Shown in pieces: positions 53,070 through 60,746 of a stretch of DNA of 64,000 nucleotides. The DNA lies in assembly GCA_029781855.1 (NCBI GenBank), contig JAKOVX010000068.1, positions 62,001-126,000 on the forward strand, read 5' to 3'. The position numbers and the translations under genes were made by a program. Numbering within the stretch: the first letter of the stretch is position 1; each line of letters starts with the position of its first letter. The notes below the pieces were generated by a model. The model ran no database searches. It had not been told where the DNA came from and saw only the letters and a program-made list of their open reading frames with translations. This DNA is from Acidobacteriota bacterium (GTDB taxonomy: Bacteria; Acidobacteriota; Blastocatellia; Pyrinomonadales; Pyrinomonadaceae).

Positions 53070-54027
53070 GGTCGAACGGCTCGAAGCGATGCTCGCGGCA
53101 TGCAACATTTGCCCGAAGGATTGCGGCAACGACCGTCTCAAGGACGAGATCGCGGCATGCTACTCGGGCAGGCTGCCGATCGTGTCGTCGTACACCGCTC
53201 ATTTCGGCGAGGAGCCATGCCTGTCAGGCACGAATGGCGCCGGCAACATCTTTTTTGGCAACTGCAATCTCCGCTGCGTCTATTGCCAGAATTATCAGAT
53301 CTCGCAAACGTGGAAAGAACAACGGAAAAATGAAGTTTCGCACGAGCGTCTCGCTGAAATGATGCTCGAGCTGCAGGAACGTGGGGCGCACAATATCGGG
53401 TTTGTAAGCCCGACGCATTTCGTTCCGCAGATGGCCCGGGCGATCCTCATCGCCGCGGAAAATGGCCTGACGCTGCCGATCGTTTATAACACGAACGCTT
53501 ACGATTCGGTAGATGTGCTCAAGCTGCTCGACGGCATCGTCGACGTTTATCTGCCCGACCTCAAATACGCCGATTCGGACGCAGGTTTTCAATATTCGAA
53601 AGTTCGCGACTACAAGGAACATGCCCGAGCCGCGATCAAGGAAATGCACCGCCAGATGGGCGACAAACTCGTCTTCGGCGACGACGGCCTCCTAAAACGA
53701 GGCCTGCTGATCCGCATGCTCGTGCTGCCGAACGACATCGCCGATATCGAGAAAAATCTTCGCTGGATACGCGACGAGCTGTCGCCAAAGACCGCGATCT
53801 CGCTGATGGCCCAGTATTACGCCACCAACAAAGCCGCCACCGACGACCGATACATCCTGCTCTCGCGACGCATCTCCGAGGGCGAATGGTTTCAGGCAGT
53901 TTCGCTGCTCGAGGACCTCGGAATGGAAGAGGGTTTCATGCAGGAATACGAATCGGCCTCGCACTACTACCGGCCGGATTTTACCGACGCCGAAAAACCA
54001 TTCAAAGATATACGCGATTTTCGGTAA
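52999..54027 (+). CDS. COG1313-type radical SAM protein (PflA-like)
   Basis: About 342 residues. The radical SAM ligands are NCNLRCVYCQNY (CxxxCxxC), preceded by an extra Cys set (ACNICPKDCG) that may hold a second cluster. The family is related to pyruvate-formate-lyase activating enzymes and includes uncharacterised members such as PflX-like proteins. YLPDLKYADSDA and the late MAQYYATNKA are family motifs. The ATG at 52999 is used so that the typical opening (YLRLLRTGKLKSRVERLEAML) is kept; it overlaps the end of the DUF2721 gene by 71 bases. No glycyl-radical enzyme is nearby. Confidence 0.85.
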   Translation: MHTENAASGAGYLRLLRTGKLKSRVERLEAMLAACNICPKDCGNDRLKDEIAACYSGRLPIVSSYTAHFGEEPCLSGTNGAGNIFFGNCNLRCVYCQNYQISQTWKEQRKNEVSHERLAEMMLELQERGAHNIGFVSPTHFVPQMARAILIAAENGLTLPIVYNTNAYDSVDVLKLLDGIVDVYLPDLKYADSDAGFQYSKVRDYKEHARAAIKEMHRQMGDKLVFGDDGLLKRGLLIRMLVLPNDIADIEKNLRWIRDELSPKTAISLMAQYYATNKAATDDRYILLSRRISEGEWFQAVSLLEDLGMEEGFMQEYESASHYYRPDFTDAEKPFKDIRDFR

Positions 54028-54040
54028 CATTTAGGTGGCA

Positions 54041-54076
54041 ATAACAAAGATTGTTATCAATAACGATATTTGTTAT
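54041..54076. promoter_or_regulatory. Inverted repeats before parD (likely ParD operator)
   Basis: ATAACAA (54041-54047) and TTGTTAT (54051-54057) form a perfect inverted repeat around AGA. A second, shorter repeat ATAAC/GTTAT (54060-54064 and 54072-54076) follows. Both sit 25-60 bases before the antitoxin start, the normal place for the ParD-ParE autoregulatory operator. Confidence 0.65.
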
Positions 54077-54099
54077 ATTCAAGTTGAGGTGAGTTTCAA

Positions 54100-54366
54100 A
54101 TGAATGTTTCTCTAACACCCGAATTGGAAACGATAGTAAATTCAAAGGTCAAAAGCGGCCTTTACAATTCTGCCAGCGAAGTCGTGCGCGAAGGCCTCCG
54201 ACTTTTGCAGCAGCGCGATGAAATGCACGAATCCAAAGTGAACGCTCTGCGCGCTGAGATCCAGAAAGGTACGGATAGCCTGGAGGCAGGCCGTCATAGG
54301 GACTTGTCAGAAGCCATGGTCGAAATTAAGGAGCGGCTAATGGCGAGAAAACCACAAAATGGCTAG
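54100..54366 (+). CDS. parD: ParD-type antitoxin
   Basis: An 88-residue ribbon-helix-helix antitoxin. The opening MNVSLTPELETIVNSKVKSGLYNSASEVVREGLRLLQQRD is the standard ParD DNA-binding and dimerisation part; the rest is a helical tail that wraps the toxin. A good ribosome site (GAGGTGA) precedes the ATG. It overlaps the toxin gene by eight bases, so toxin translation depends on it. The gene pair is AT-richer than its neighbours, consistent with acquisition. Confidence 0.9.
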   Translation: MNVSLTPELETIVNSKVKSGLYNSASEVVREGLRLLQQRDEMHESKVNALRAEIQKGTDSLEAGRHRDLSEAMVEIKERLMARKPQNG

Positions 54367-54649
54367 GCCGATAATCACTCCGGAAGCGGAGGAAGATATC
54401 GATGAGATCCTTTACTTTATCGCCTCAGACAATTTCGAGGCATCTTTGTTGTTTTACGATCGATTTCAAAGCATTTTTGAGACGTTGGCAGCAAGTCCAA
54501 GAGCGGGCCGAGAGCGGCCAGATATCAGCGAAGGACTTAGAAGTTTTCCCGTGGGAAACTATTTGATCTTCTATCGTATTTGGGCTCACGAGGTAGCTAT
54601 AACACGCGTGATTCATGGTTCGCGTGACCTCGTCGAATTATTCGGCTAA
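54359..54649 (+). CDS. parE: ParE-type toxin (RelE/ParE superfamily)
   Basis: A 96-residue toxin. The hallmarks are ITPEAEEDIDEILYFIASDN, RAGRERPDISEGLRSFPVGNYLIFYRI and the C-terminal VAITRVIHGSRDL. ParE members poison DNA gyrase; other members of the superfamily cleave mRNA. It is the second gene of a ParDE pair with the eight-base overlap typical of these modules. The pair is complete with an operator, so it may be active. Confidence 0.9.
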   Translation: MARPIITPEAEEDIDEILYFIASDNFEASLLFYDRFQSIFETLAASPRAGRERPDISEGLRSFPVGNYLIFYRIWAHEVAITRVIHGSRDLVELFG

Positions 54650-54740
54650 ATGATCTGTGAACCATCAAGCTGGATTCTTTGAAAGCGGAAAAGCCGATCA
54701 GGGCTTTTGGGGATTTTGTTTCAAACCAACAAATAGAGGG

Positions 54741-55352
54741 ATGAAAATCGCTTACTTAGTCCTCGCAGTGCTTATCATCGCAGTAGCCCTAGGTGCGTGC
54801 ACACTCTTACAACGCACGGAATCGAACTCGTCGAACACCTCCACGGTTGATGTGGCGAAAAACAATAGTAACGCAACACCTCAAATTAACCCCTTCAATG
54901 ATTTGAGAAACCGAGCTTTGACGGCTTCGCCGGAGCAATTTGAAGTAGACCAGAAGACTTCGGCTCCCATGGTATACGGAGTGGTGATGGACTGGAATCT
55001 TGGGACCGGGACCGCGACCTTTGTCTCATTTATTAGCGGGGACGCTAGTATGTATACGAGCACCGGCGGAGGAGTAATCGGCGGCATTGGACATGAAAAT
55101 GTGAGAACCGCTTCAATTCAGTTTGTGAAAAATGCACAAAAATTTGTCCCGAAAGCGCACCGATCGGATGATCTATCGCTTCCGGATTCGAACAGGGTAA
55201 AGTTCTTCTTTCTCACGACTAAGGGGCGTTTCGTTGCAGAAGAGCAATTAACGAAATTTGACGATGGTTCGAGCCGATGGCTTGAGCTGTTTGAAGACGC
55301 AAACAAAGTGATAACGGAATTGAGAACAGTCTCAGGAGATTTTGGAGAATGA
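54741..55352 (+). CDS. Hypothetical lipoprotein
   Basis: A 203-residue predicted lipoprotein. The signal has a hydrophobic core and lipobox LGAC (MKIAYLVLAVLIIAVALGAC), giving a lipidated Cys at residue 20. A Ser/Asn/Thr-rich linker is followed by a soluble domain with a Gly-rich loop (STGGGVIGGIGHE) and beta strands. The ATG at 54741 has AGAGGG directly before it; the longer frame from 54657 has no signal ahead. I recognise no family. Its stop overlaps the peroxiredoxin ATG by four bases. It shares the lower GC of the ParDE pair. Confidence 0.65.
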   Translation: MKIAYLVLAVLIIAVALGACTLLQRTESNSSNTSTVDVAKNNSNATPQINPFNDLRNRALTASPEQFEVDQKTSAPMVYGVVMDWNLGTGTATFVSFISGDASMYTSTGGGVIGGIGHENVRTASIQFVKNAQKFVPKAHRSDDLSLPDSNRVKFFFLTTKGRFVAEEQLTKFDDGSSRWLELFEDANKVITELRTVSGDFGE

Positions 55353-55798
55353 ACATTGGCGAAGCAGCACCTGATTTCACGTTAAAAGATGGCGAAGGCA
55401 GCGAATGGACCTTGAGTAATTACAAAGGACGTACAGTCGTGCTGTTGTTTTATCCGGGCGACAACACGCCGGTATGTACGGCGCAGCTTTGTTCGGTACG
55501 CGACCATTGGTCGGAGTATCAGGCGACGGGTGCCGAGGTCGTCGGCATCTCGACCGATACCGTCGAATCGCACGACAAGTTTGCCGAAAAGCACAGCCTG
55601 CCGCTGCGGCTGCTGTCGGACGCGGATCGAAAGGTCTCGGAAATGTACGATATGAAATCGTGGCTGCCCGGCCGCTCGGCCCGCGGCGTTGTTGTAATCG
55701 ACGGCGATGGCAAGATCGCCTATCACAAGGTGCAAGCCGTCAGCCTATTCAAACCGAGCGACGCAGACGTCTTGGCTGCTATTCGCAAGGCGGAGTAA
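55349..55798 (+). CDS. Peroxiredoxin (AhpE/BCP-like)
   Basis: A 149-residue thiol peroxidase. The peroxidatic Cys is in FYPGDNTPVCTAQLCSVRD (the usual PxxxTxxC motif reads PGDNTPVC), and the downstream ARGVVVIDGDGKIAYHKV is typical. The second Cys five residues after (AQLC) could be resolving. It reduces hydrogen peroxide and lipid hydroperoxides in the cytoplasm. It starts within the previous gene's stop (ATGA), showing coupling to the lipoprotein gene, and is three bases before the Pr6Pr gene. Confidence 0.93.
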   Translation: MNIGEAAPDFTLKDGEGSEWTLSNYKGRTVVLLFYPGDNTPVCTAQLCSVRDHWSEYQATGAEVVGISTDTVESHDKFAEKHSLPLRLLSDADRKVSEMYDMKSWLPGRSARGVVVIDGDGKIAYHKVQAVSLFKPSDADVLAAIRKAE

Positions 55799-55801
55799 GA
55801 A

Positions 55802-56443
55802 ATGGTGAAAGCTCTGACCGGTTTGATCGCTGTCATAGCATGGCTCTCGCTCATCTTGCAATTCGTGCTGGCGATGACCAATCCCGTTACTCCTGAGCCC
55901 GGCCTCGCCGAGCGATTCGTTCGGTTTTTTAGTTACTTTACTGTTGCTACGAATATCATCGTAGCAATCACGCTGACCGCAATCACGTTTTTCCCCGCCA
56001 CAAGAATTGGCCAATTTTTCGGGCGTGCGACAACACTCGCGGCGACGGCCTCGTACATAACGATCGTCGGTATCATTTATAGTTTGTTTCTAAGATCGGT
56101 CTGGGACCCGTCAGGCTGGAACGCTGTTGCCGATCATGCCCTTCATGATGCGATACCGATTGCATTTGTGATCTATTGGTTAGGATTTGCACCAAAAGAT
56201 GGATTAACCTGGCTTGATCCGGTCCGATGGCTCATATATCCGGCCGTCTATGTCGCTTACTCGCTGATCCGCGGTGCAATTGTTTCCTGGTATCCATATC
56301 ATTTTGTCGACGTCACTCAGCTTGGCTATCCGTCCGCATTGACCAACACCGCATTCGTCTTGATCGCATTCGCATTAATTGGATATATCTACACCGGTAT
56401 CGCCAAAGTACTTTCACGAACTACATTCAGACGGGCAAATTAA
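55802..56443 (+). CDS. Pr6Pr family (FAR-17a/AIG1-like) membrane protein
   Basis: A 213-residue integral membrane protein with about six hydrophobic segments (about 3-23, 42-62, 72-92, 112-130, 140-158, 182-200). The opening ALTGLIAVIAWLSLILQFVLAM and RFFSYFTVATNIIVAITL fit the Pr6Pr family; the conserved His pair region DHALHDAIPIAFVIYW and YPAVYVAYSLIRG are also typical. The family is uncharacterised in bacteria; animal relatives (AIG1/ADTRP) hydrolyse hydroxy-fatty-acid esters. It follows the peroxiredoxin by three bases, so co-transcribed. Confidence 0.8.
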   Translation: MVKALTGLIAVIAWLSLILQFVLAMTNPVTPEPGLAERFVRFFSYFTVATNIIVAITLTAITFFPATRIGQFFGRATTLAATASYITIVGIIYSLFLRSVWDPSGWNAVADHALHDAIPIAFVIYWLGFAPKDGLTWLDPVRWLIYPAVYVAYSLIRGAIVSWYPYHFVDVTQLGYPSALTNTAFVLIAFALIGYIYTGIAKVLSRTTFRRAN

Positions 56444-56472
56444 TATAAACTAAGTATCGAGGAGATATTTTT

Positions 56473-56772
56473 ATGGCATTATTCGGTGAGAAATTTAAAT
56501 GCGGACGGTGCGGGCAGAAGACCGAGCCGATGGGATATGCGCCGATACCGACCGAGCTTGGGCAGAAGATCGGGGCTGAAATGTGTCAGGGCTGCTGGAA
56601 GGAGTGGCTGCAGAAACAGAATCAGCTGATCAACCACTTCGGCATCGACGTCTCAAATCCCGACTCGCACGAGTTTCTGTTCGACAATATGAAGATCTTT
56701 TTCTACAACGAGGGCGTCGAGCTGGCTCAGATCGATACCTCGCAGGAAGGAAAGGTCAATTGGTGGGGCTGA
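56473..56772 (+). CDS. YggX-like Fe(2+)-trafficking protein with N-terminal zinc ribbon
   Basis: A 99-residue protein. The N-terminus adds a zinc-ribbon pair (CGRCG and CQGCW) to a YggX-type domain (WKEWLQKQNQLINHFGIDVSNPDSHEFLFDNMKIFFYN). YggX protects Fe-S enzymes from oxidative damage in enterics. This fused or extended form is seen in acidobacteria and relatives. A ribosome site (GAGGAG) precedes the ATG. It follows the Pr6Pr gene and sits with peroxiredoxin and TlpA-MsrB, an oxidative-defence context. Confidence 0.8.
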   Translation: MALFGEKFKCGRCGQKTEPMGYAPIPTELGQKIGAEMCQGCWKEWLQKQNQLINHFGIDVSNPDSHEFLFDNMKIFFYNEGVELAQIDTSQEGKVNWWG

Positions 56773-56781
56773 GAAGCTGAT

Positions 56782-56872
56782 AACTAATAACTAATAACTG
56801 CGAACTGCAAACCGAAAACGGATAACATGGGCACATCCCCAGTTATCCGTTTTCCGTTGTTAGTTATTAGTT
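56782..56872. terminator. Long inverted repeat between convergent genes
   Basis: Outer arms 56782-56798 and 56856-56872 match 16 of 17. An inner perfect 12-base stem pairs AAAACGGATAAC (56815-56826) with GTTATCCGTTTT (56842-56853), with a further small stem inside. It lies between the YggX-like gene and the TlpA-MsrB gene end, so it probably serves both as a terminator; a repeat origin is equally possible. Confidence 0.65.
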
Positions 56873-56884
56873 CTCAGTTACTAG

Positions 56885-57952
56885 TTACTTTGCTTTTTCA
56901 AACTTCAAAGCGACCGAGTTCATACAGTATCGCAGGCCGGTTGGCCGCGGGCCGTCGTCGAAGACGTGGCCGAGGTGTGAATGGCAGCGAGCACATTCGA
57001 CCTCGGTGCGGGTGAACCCAAGGCTGCTGTCGACCTTTTCGATCACATTCTTTTTATTGATCGGCTCGAAAAAGCTTGGCCAGCCGGTGCCGGACTCAAA
57101 CTTCGTCTTCGAGCTAAAAAGTTTCAGGTGGCAGGCGGCACAGTAATAGTCGCCGTCTTCGTGATTGTCGGCGTATTCGCCGGTGAAAGCCCGTTCGGTG
57201 CCCTGCTGGCGAAGAACATAATACTGGGCGGGGGTCAGTTCCTTTTTCCACTCGGCATCGGATTTGACGATCACCTGGCCGTCAAATACGTCATCGGAAC
57301 CTTTAGCGAGCGGCGAACCCTCAGCCAATAAGCTCTTGATGACCTTTTCCTCGACGTCGTAAGCTCCTTCGCCAATGTGCGTGTAGCGGACCTTGCCCTG
57401 CTTGTCGAGGATCAGGACCGTCGGCCAGGCCTCGATGCCGTAGGCGTTCCAATTTTTCGAATCGTAATCGGTCAGCACCGGATATTCGATACCGCGCTTC
57501 TTGACCGCTGCGACGAGATTGCCGAAACTTCGCTCGAAATCGAGTTCCGGAGTTTCGATCCCGATGACTGTTAGTCCTTTGTCGTTGTAAGTTGCGTGAA
57601 GCCGTTTGATAGTCGGCAGCGTGTTGACGCAGTTGTAGCAGCCGAAGGTCCAGAATTCGAGCAGGACGACGCGGCCTTTCAGACTGTCTAGTGTGAGCGG
57701 TTCCGAGTTGATCCACTTGCCCGCGACCAATTGAGGGGCCGTCTTTGCCCGACTGGGAGAGATAAATACGTCGGTGTCATTGGGTGACGCAGTTTCGCTC
57801 GCGGTTAGTATGTCGTCATCGACGACGTTGTTTTCGGCCGCCGCCGCGGTCATATTGGTCGGCTCGACACTGCGACTTCGAAACGCGACCGCCAACGACG
57901 CCACTACTGCCAGTGAAATGATCAGAATTGCAAAAATCGTTTTCATATTCAT
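56885..57952 (-). CDS. TlpA-like thioredoxin fused to methionine sulfoxide reductase B
   Basis: A 355-residue fusion. A membrane anchor or signal (about 4-24) is followed by a TlpA/redoxin thioredoxin domain (about 70-215) with the active pair C105-C108 ([10 protein letters not shown]) and a cis-Pro in AWPTVL. An MsrB domain follows (about 232-350): zinc Cys C271/C274 and C320/C323, [11 protein letters not shown], and the catalytic C343 in RYCMNS. MsrB reduces methionine-R-sulfoxide in oxidised proteins, and the N-terminal domain can supply electrons, so this is a one-protein periplasmic repair unit. A second ATG three codons in is possible. Single gene on the minus strand. Confidence 0.93.
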   Translation of the reverse strand: MNMKTIFAILIISLAVVASLAVAFRSRSVEPTNMTAAAAENNVVDDDILTASETASPNDTDVFISPSRAKTAPQLVAGKWINSEPLTLDSLKGRVVLLEFWTFGCYNCVNTLPTIKRLHATYNDKGLTVIGIETPELDFERSFGNLVAAVKKRGIEYPVLTDYDSKNWNAYGIEAWPTVLILDKQGKVRYTHIGEGAYDVEEKVIKSLLAEGSPLAKGSDDVFDGQVIVKSDAEWKKELTPAQYYVLRQQGTERAFTGEYADNHEDGDYYCAACHLKLFSSKTKFESGTGWPSFFEPINKKNVIEKVDSSLGFTRTEVECARCHSHLGHVFDDGPRPTGLRYCMNSVALKFEKAK

Positions 57953-58037
57953 ATCGGCCGGCTCACTTTTCGAGATGACTAAAATATTACTACCTCACGC
58001 CGGCTCGTAATAAACAAAATTCACGCGAGAGACGACT

Positions 58038-58078
58038 TTATTCCAGATTCGCGGTGAAAAGGACCGAATCTGGAATAA
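58038..58078. promoter_or_regulatory. Perfect 14-bp inverted repeat upstream of the cytochrome b/Mo-oxidoreductase genes
   Basis: TTATTCCAGATTCG (58038-58051) pairs perfectly with CGAATCTGGAATAA (58065-58078) over a 13-base loop. No T-run follows. It lies in the 267-base divergent gap between the TlpA-MsrB and cytochrome b genes. It could be a regulator-binding site or an RNA hairpin. Confidence 0.6.
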
Positions 58079-58219
58079 TATCAGCCCGCGAAGGCATCTG
58101 GTCTAAAAGGAGTCGGGTGCCGGTATTCGGTTCAATGGCGATGTAATAGTTGTTTACATCTGACACCAGACAACGCATAATTCGGAATACAGGCTCGAAA
58201 ACCCCTCGACGGCGCGAAT

Positions 58220-58927
58220 ATGGCAAAACAATTGGAAAGGAAGCACCCGCTTGCCGTTCGATGGCTGCATTGGATCAATTTTCCGCTGCTGACGGTCATG
58301 ATCTGGAGCGGGATACTGATCTACTGGGCGAATCAGGTGTACAGCGTCCGCCTGTTCGGATATGAGCTTTTCAAGTTCTTTCCGCAGTGGTTTTACGATT
58401 TTCTCAACATTCCATACCGGCTCGCCGAAGGGATGCAGTTGCATTTCTTCTTCATGTGGTTCTTTGCGGTAAATGGCCTTACTTACATTATTTACACGAT
58501 TGTTTCCGGTGAATGGCGGGCACTCGTGCCGATCCCGGCATCGTTCAAGCGGGCGCCGCTTGTAGCGTTGCACGATGCGCACATCGTCAAAAAGCTTCCG
58601 CCGCAGGGCAAATACAACGACGCCCAGCGGATCGCCTACACGGCCATCATTCTGATGGGAGCCGCGTCGGTGATCACCGGCCTTGCGATCTATAAGCCAA
58701 CACAACTCTCATGGCTGACCACGCTGCTTGGTGGATACGAGTGGGCGCGTTGGGAGCATTTCTGGTTGATGATCGGCTACGTTGTTTTCTTTGTCGTTCA
58801 CATCTTCCAGGTGGCGATGGCCGGATGGAGCAATTTCAGATCGATGATCACCGGTTATGACATCGTCGAGGCCGTCGAGCCACCGACGCAGACAGAGACA
58901 GCGGTCGCCGAGGAGGTGCCGGCATGA
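58220..58927 (+). CDS. Membrane cytochrome b (cytochrome b561/Ni-hydrogenase type)
   Basis: A 235-residue integral membrane cytochrome b. Four helices lie at about 13-35, 72-92, 135-155 and 175-197. Heme-ligand candidates are H17 in RWLHWINFPLL, a His in GMQLHFFFMW, and the pair in WEHFWLMIGYVVFFVVHIFQ; this spacing fits the thiosulfate-reductase/formate-dehydrogenase gamma or YedZ-like group. Its stop overlaps the start of a molybdenum oxidoreductase by four bases (ATGA), so it is the quinone-side electron partner of that enzyme. The Ser/Thr-rich C-terminus is cytoplasmic. Confidence 0.9.
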   Translation: MAKQLERKHPLAVRWLHWINFPLLTVMIWSGILIYWANQVYSVRLFGYELFKFFPQWFYDFLNIPYRLAEGMQLHFFFMWFFAVNGLTYIIYTIVSGEWRALVPIPASFKRAPLVALHDAHIVKKLPPQGKYNDAQRIAYTAIILMGAASVITGLAIYKPTQLSWLTTLLGGYEWARWEHFWLMIGYVVFFVVHIFQVAMAGWSNFRSMITGYDIVEAVEPPTQTETAVAEEVPA

Positions 58928-59841
58928 GCGACAACAAAGAAATACTGATCGAAAAGGTCCGGGAATTTGAAGAACGAACAGGACACACCGTCGATTCGTA
59001 TCCTGACGACCCGGAGAATACGGCATCGGTGCTCAATGAACCTCGATACCTGAGCGAGCCGCTGGCTCCCGAGGAAGCCAAGCGCGTGATGTTCGCACGT
59101 TCGCGTAGGACATTTATCACAGGCAGCGCAGCGGCTTTGATCGGTATTCTCGGTTGGCGGTGGATGAGAGACGAGACAAAAACCGAACTGTATGAAAAAG
59201 CTTTCCGATTCAATGAGCGGGTCAGTCAGTTTTTCTACAGCCCGAAACGGCTCGCACCGGAATTTCCGTCCGATCAGGTCACACGGCCTGAGCGATTCAA
59301 CGGCGGCGAGGGGCTCGAAGGCGAGATCTCGGTCGCTGACTGGCGTCTTAGCGTCGGCGGCTTGGCCGGACGTACAGACGACCTGATCCTGACGTTTGAT
59401 GACATCAAGCGGCTGCCTCGTACCGAAATGACCACGCAGTTCAAATGCATCGAGGGTTGGAGCACGATCGTGCACTGGGCGGGTGTGCGGTTCTCCGACT
59501 TCGCGGCCGCCTACGCGCCAAAGAATCGCGACGGCAGCAAGGGCGACGTGGTGAACAACCCTGAGCAGCTAATGCGGTATGTTTACCTTGAGACGCCGGA
59601 CCAGAAATATTTTGTCGGTTGGGACATCCAGAGCATCCTGCATCCGCAGACGCTGCTGGCGTATGAGATGAACGGCGAACCGCTGAGGATAGAGCACGGC
59701 GCTCCGCTGCGGATCGCGAGTCCGACCAAATACGGCATAAAGCAGATCAAACGTATCGGCCGGATCGAATTTACCGACGAGCGCCCGCCTGACTTCTGGG
59801 CGCAACCGGAATACGGCTATGATTGGTACTCGGGACACTAG
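58924..59841 (+). CDS. Tat-exported molybdopterin oxidoreductase, sulfite oxidase family (YedY/MsrP-like)
   Basis: A 305-residue enzyme. An unusual 55-residue cytoplasmic tail precedes a Tat signal ([17 protein letters not shown], from about residue 58), so it is probably anchored with the core outside the membrane. The Mo-ligating Cys is C175 in [11 protein letters not shown], the sulfite oxidase/MsrP signature, and [24 protein letters not shown] and [23 protein letters not shown] follow. MsrP (YedY) repairs oxidised methionines with a cytochrome b partner; sulfite oxidation is the other option. The cytochrome b gene is directly upstream with a four-base overlap. The tail makes it longer than classic YedY. 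Confidence 0.9.
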   Translation: MSDNKEILIEKVREFEERTGHTVDSYPDDPENTASVLNEPRYLSEPLAPEEAKRVMFARSRRTFITGSAAALIGILGWRWMRDETKTELYEKAFRFNERVSQFFYSPKRLAPEFPSDQVTRPERFNGGEGLEGEISVADWRLSVGGLAGRTDDLILTFDDIKRLPRTEMTTQFKCIEGWSTIVHWAGVRFSDFAAAYAPKNRDGSKGDVVNNPEQLMRYVYLETPDQKYFVGWDIQSILHPQTLLAYEMNGEPLRIEHGAPLRIASPTKYGIKQIKRIGRIEFTDERPPDFWAQPEYGYDWYSGH

Positions 59842-59999
59842 GAGCGGCGGACTTGGTCAGCTCGGCAGCGATCTGAACAGTACTTGACCTCGTCCCAAGC
59901 CTTTTCCCATCGGCGGCGCCATGCAAAAGGTCGGCCGCATCTCAAGCAGGTCTTTTCGGGCAGTGTTTGTTTAGTGTATTTCTTCCTGGCGATTTTCAT
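59838..59999 (-). CDS. DUF2256 mini-protein
   Basis: A 53-residue gene, ATG to TAG, on the minus strand. The peptide begins [18 protein letters not shown] and continues [20 protein letters not shown] and KYCSDRCRA. The two CxxC-type pairs (C18, C21 and C41, C45) and the [19 protein letters not shown] core are diagnostic of DUF2256, a tiny zinc-ribbon-like family often found next to photolyase or cryptochrome genes. A photolyase is indeed 2.9 kb away on the same strand. The gene overlaps the Mo-oxidoreductase stop by three bases and ends eleven bases from the divergent transferase gene. Role unknown. Confidence 0.9.
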   Translation of the reverse strand: MKIARKKYTKQTLPEKTCLRCGRPFAWRRRWEKAWDEVKYCSDRCRADQVRRS

Positions 60000-60010
60000 T
60001 CCCTTTTGCG

Positions 60011-60679
60011 ATGAGGCTTGATCGTTTCGAGATTGTCAACGAAGAGTTTTACGTCGAACGCGTCACGCCGGCCCAGTTGGATTTGCTGCTAGCTGACGGC
60101 TGGCGGCATTTCGGCCGGCAATTCTTCCGATATAATTTCGGGATCTACGAGGGCGAGATCCGTCGTGTCACGCCTCTGAGGATCCGCCTCGATGACTTTA
60201 CACTGTCGAAGAGCCAGCGTCGAAACCTTCGCCGAAACAGCGATCTAGAATGTTCCGTCGAGCCGATGGAGATCACGCCTGAGATACACGAATTATTCCA
60301 CCGGCACAAATCGCGCTTCAAGTCCGGAGTTCCAGGATCGATCTATGATTTCGTAGCGAACGGACCGGAGGATTCTCCGACAAACGTTCTCATGGTCTCC
60401 GTCAGCCGGGCCGACAGGCTCCTTGCCGTTAGCTTTTTTGATGTCGGCGATGGTTCGATATCGAGTATCTACGGCATTTTTGACCCGGAAGAAAGCCCTC
60501 GCGGCCTCGGCATTTTCACCCTGCTGAAAGAGATCGAACACGGTCAAGAAGCCGGAAAGGCCTACTGCTACCACGGCTACGCTTACGAAGGCGAGTCGTT
60601 TTACGACTACAAAAAGCGCTTTGCAGCCCTCGAGGGCTTTGATTGGAACGGAGATTGGGGCCCTTACCGTCCCGAATGA
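60011..60679 (+). CDS. Arginyl/leucyl-tRNA-protein transferase-like (Ate/Bpt C-terminal domain)
   Basis: A 222-residue GNAT-fold protein. The central [65 protein letters not shown] and end [28 protein letters not shown] match the C-terminal domain of arginyl/Bpt transferases, which attach an amino acid to N-terminal residues in the N-end rule. The Cys-rich N-terminal part of Bpt/Ate1 (CxxC) is not present, so the activity may differ. It is divergent from the DUF2256 gene. No N-recognin or Clp adaptor is near. Confidence 0.75.
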   Translation: MRLDRFEIVNEEFYVERVTPAQLDLLLADGWRHFGRQFFRYNFGIYEGEIRRVTPLRIRLDDFTLSKSQRRNLRRNSDLECSVEPMEITPEIHELFHRHKSRFKSGVPGSIYDFVANGPEDSPTNVLMVSVSRADRLLAVSFFDVGDGSISSIYGIFDPEESPRGLGIFTLLKEIEHGQEAGKAYCYHGYAYEGESFYDYKKRFAALEGFDWNGDWGPYRPE

Positions 60680-60746
60680 GATCGAGCCTCGCAGCACAAT
60701 TTTACGGTGCTTAGAGGCTCGACCAAGATCCTGACCCATTGGCCAG

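Noticed and set aside
55349-57952. Possible UGA-encoded selenocysteine in the peroxiredoxin or MsrB fusion, prompted by the tRNA-Sec
   Set aside because: Both have Cys at the catalytic positions and normal full-length frames; no in-frame UGA was needed to complete them.
58038-58226. 62-codon open frame on the minus strand upstream of the cytochrome b gene
   Set aside because: Its end lies in the 14-bp inverted repeat and it overlaps the cytochrome b start. No ribosome site or family is seen. It remains possible but unsupported.
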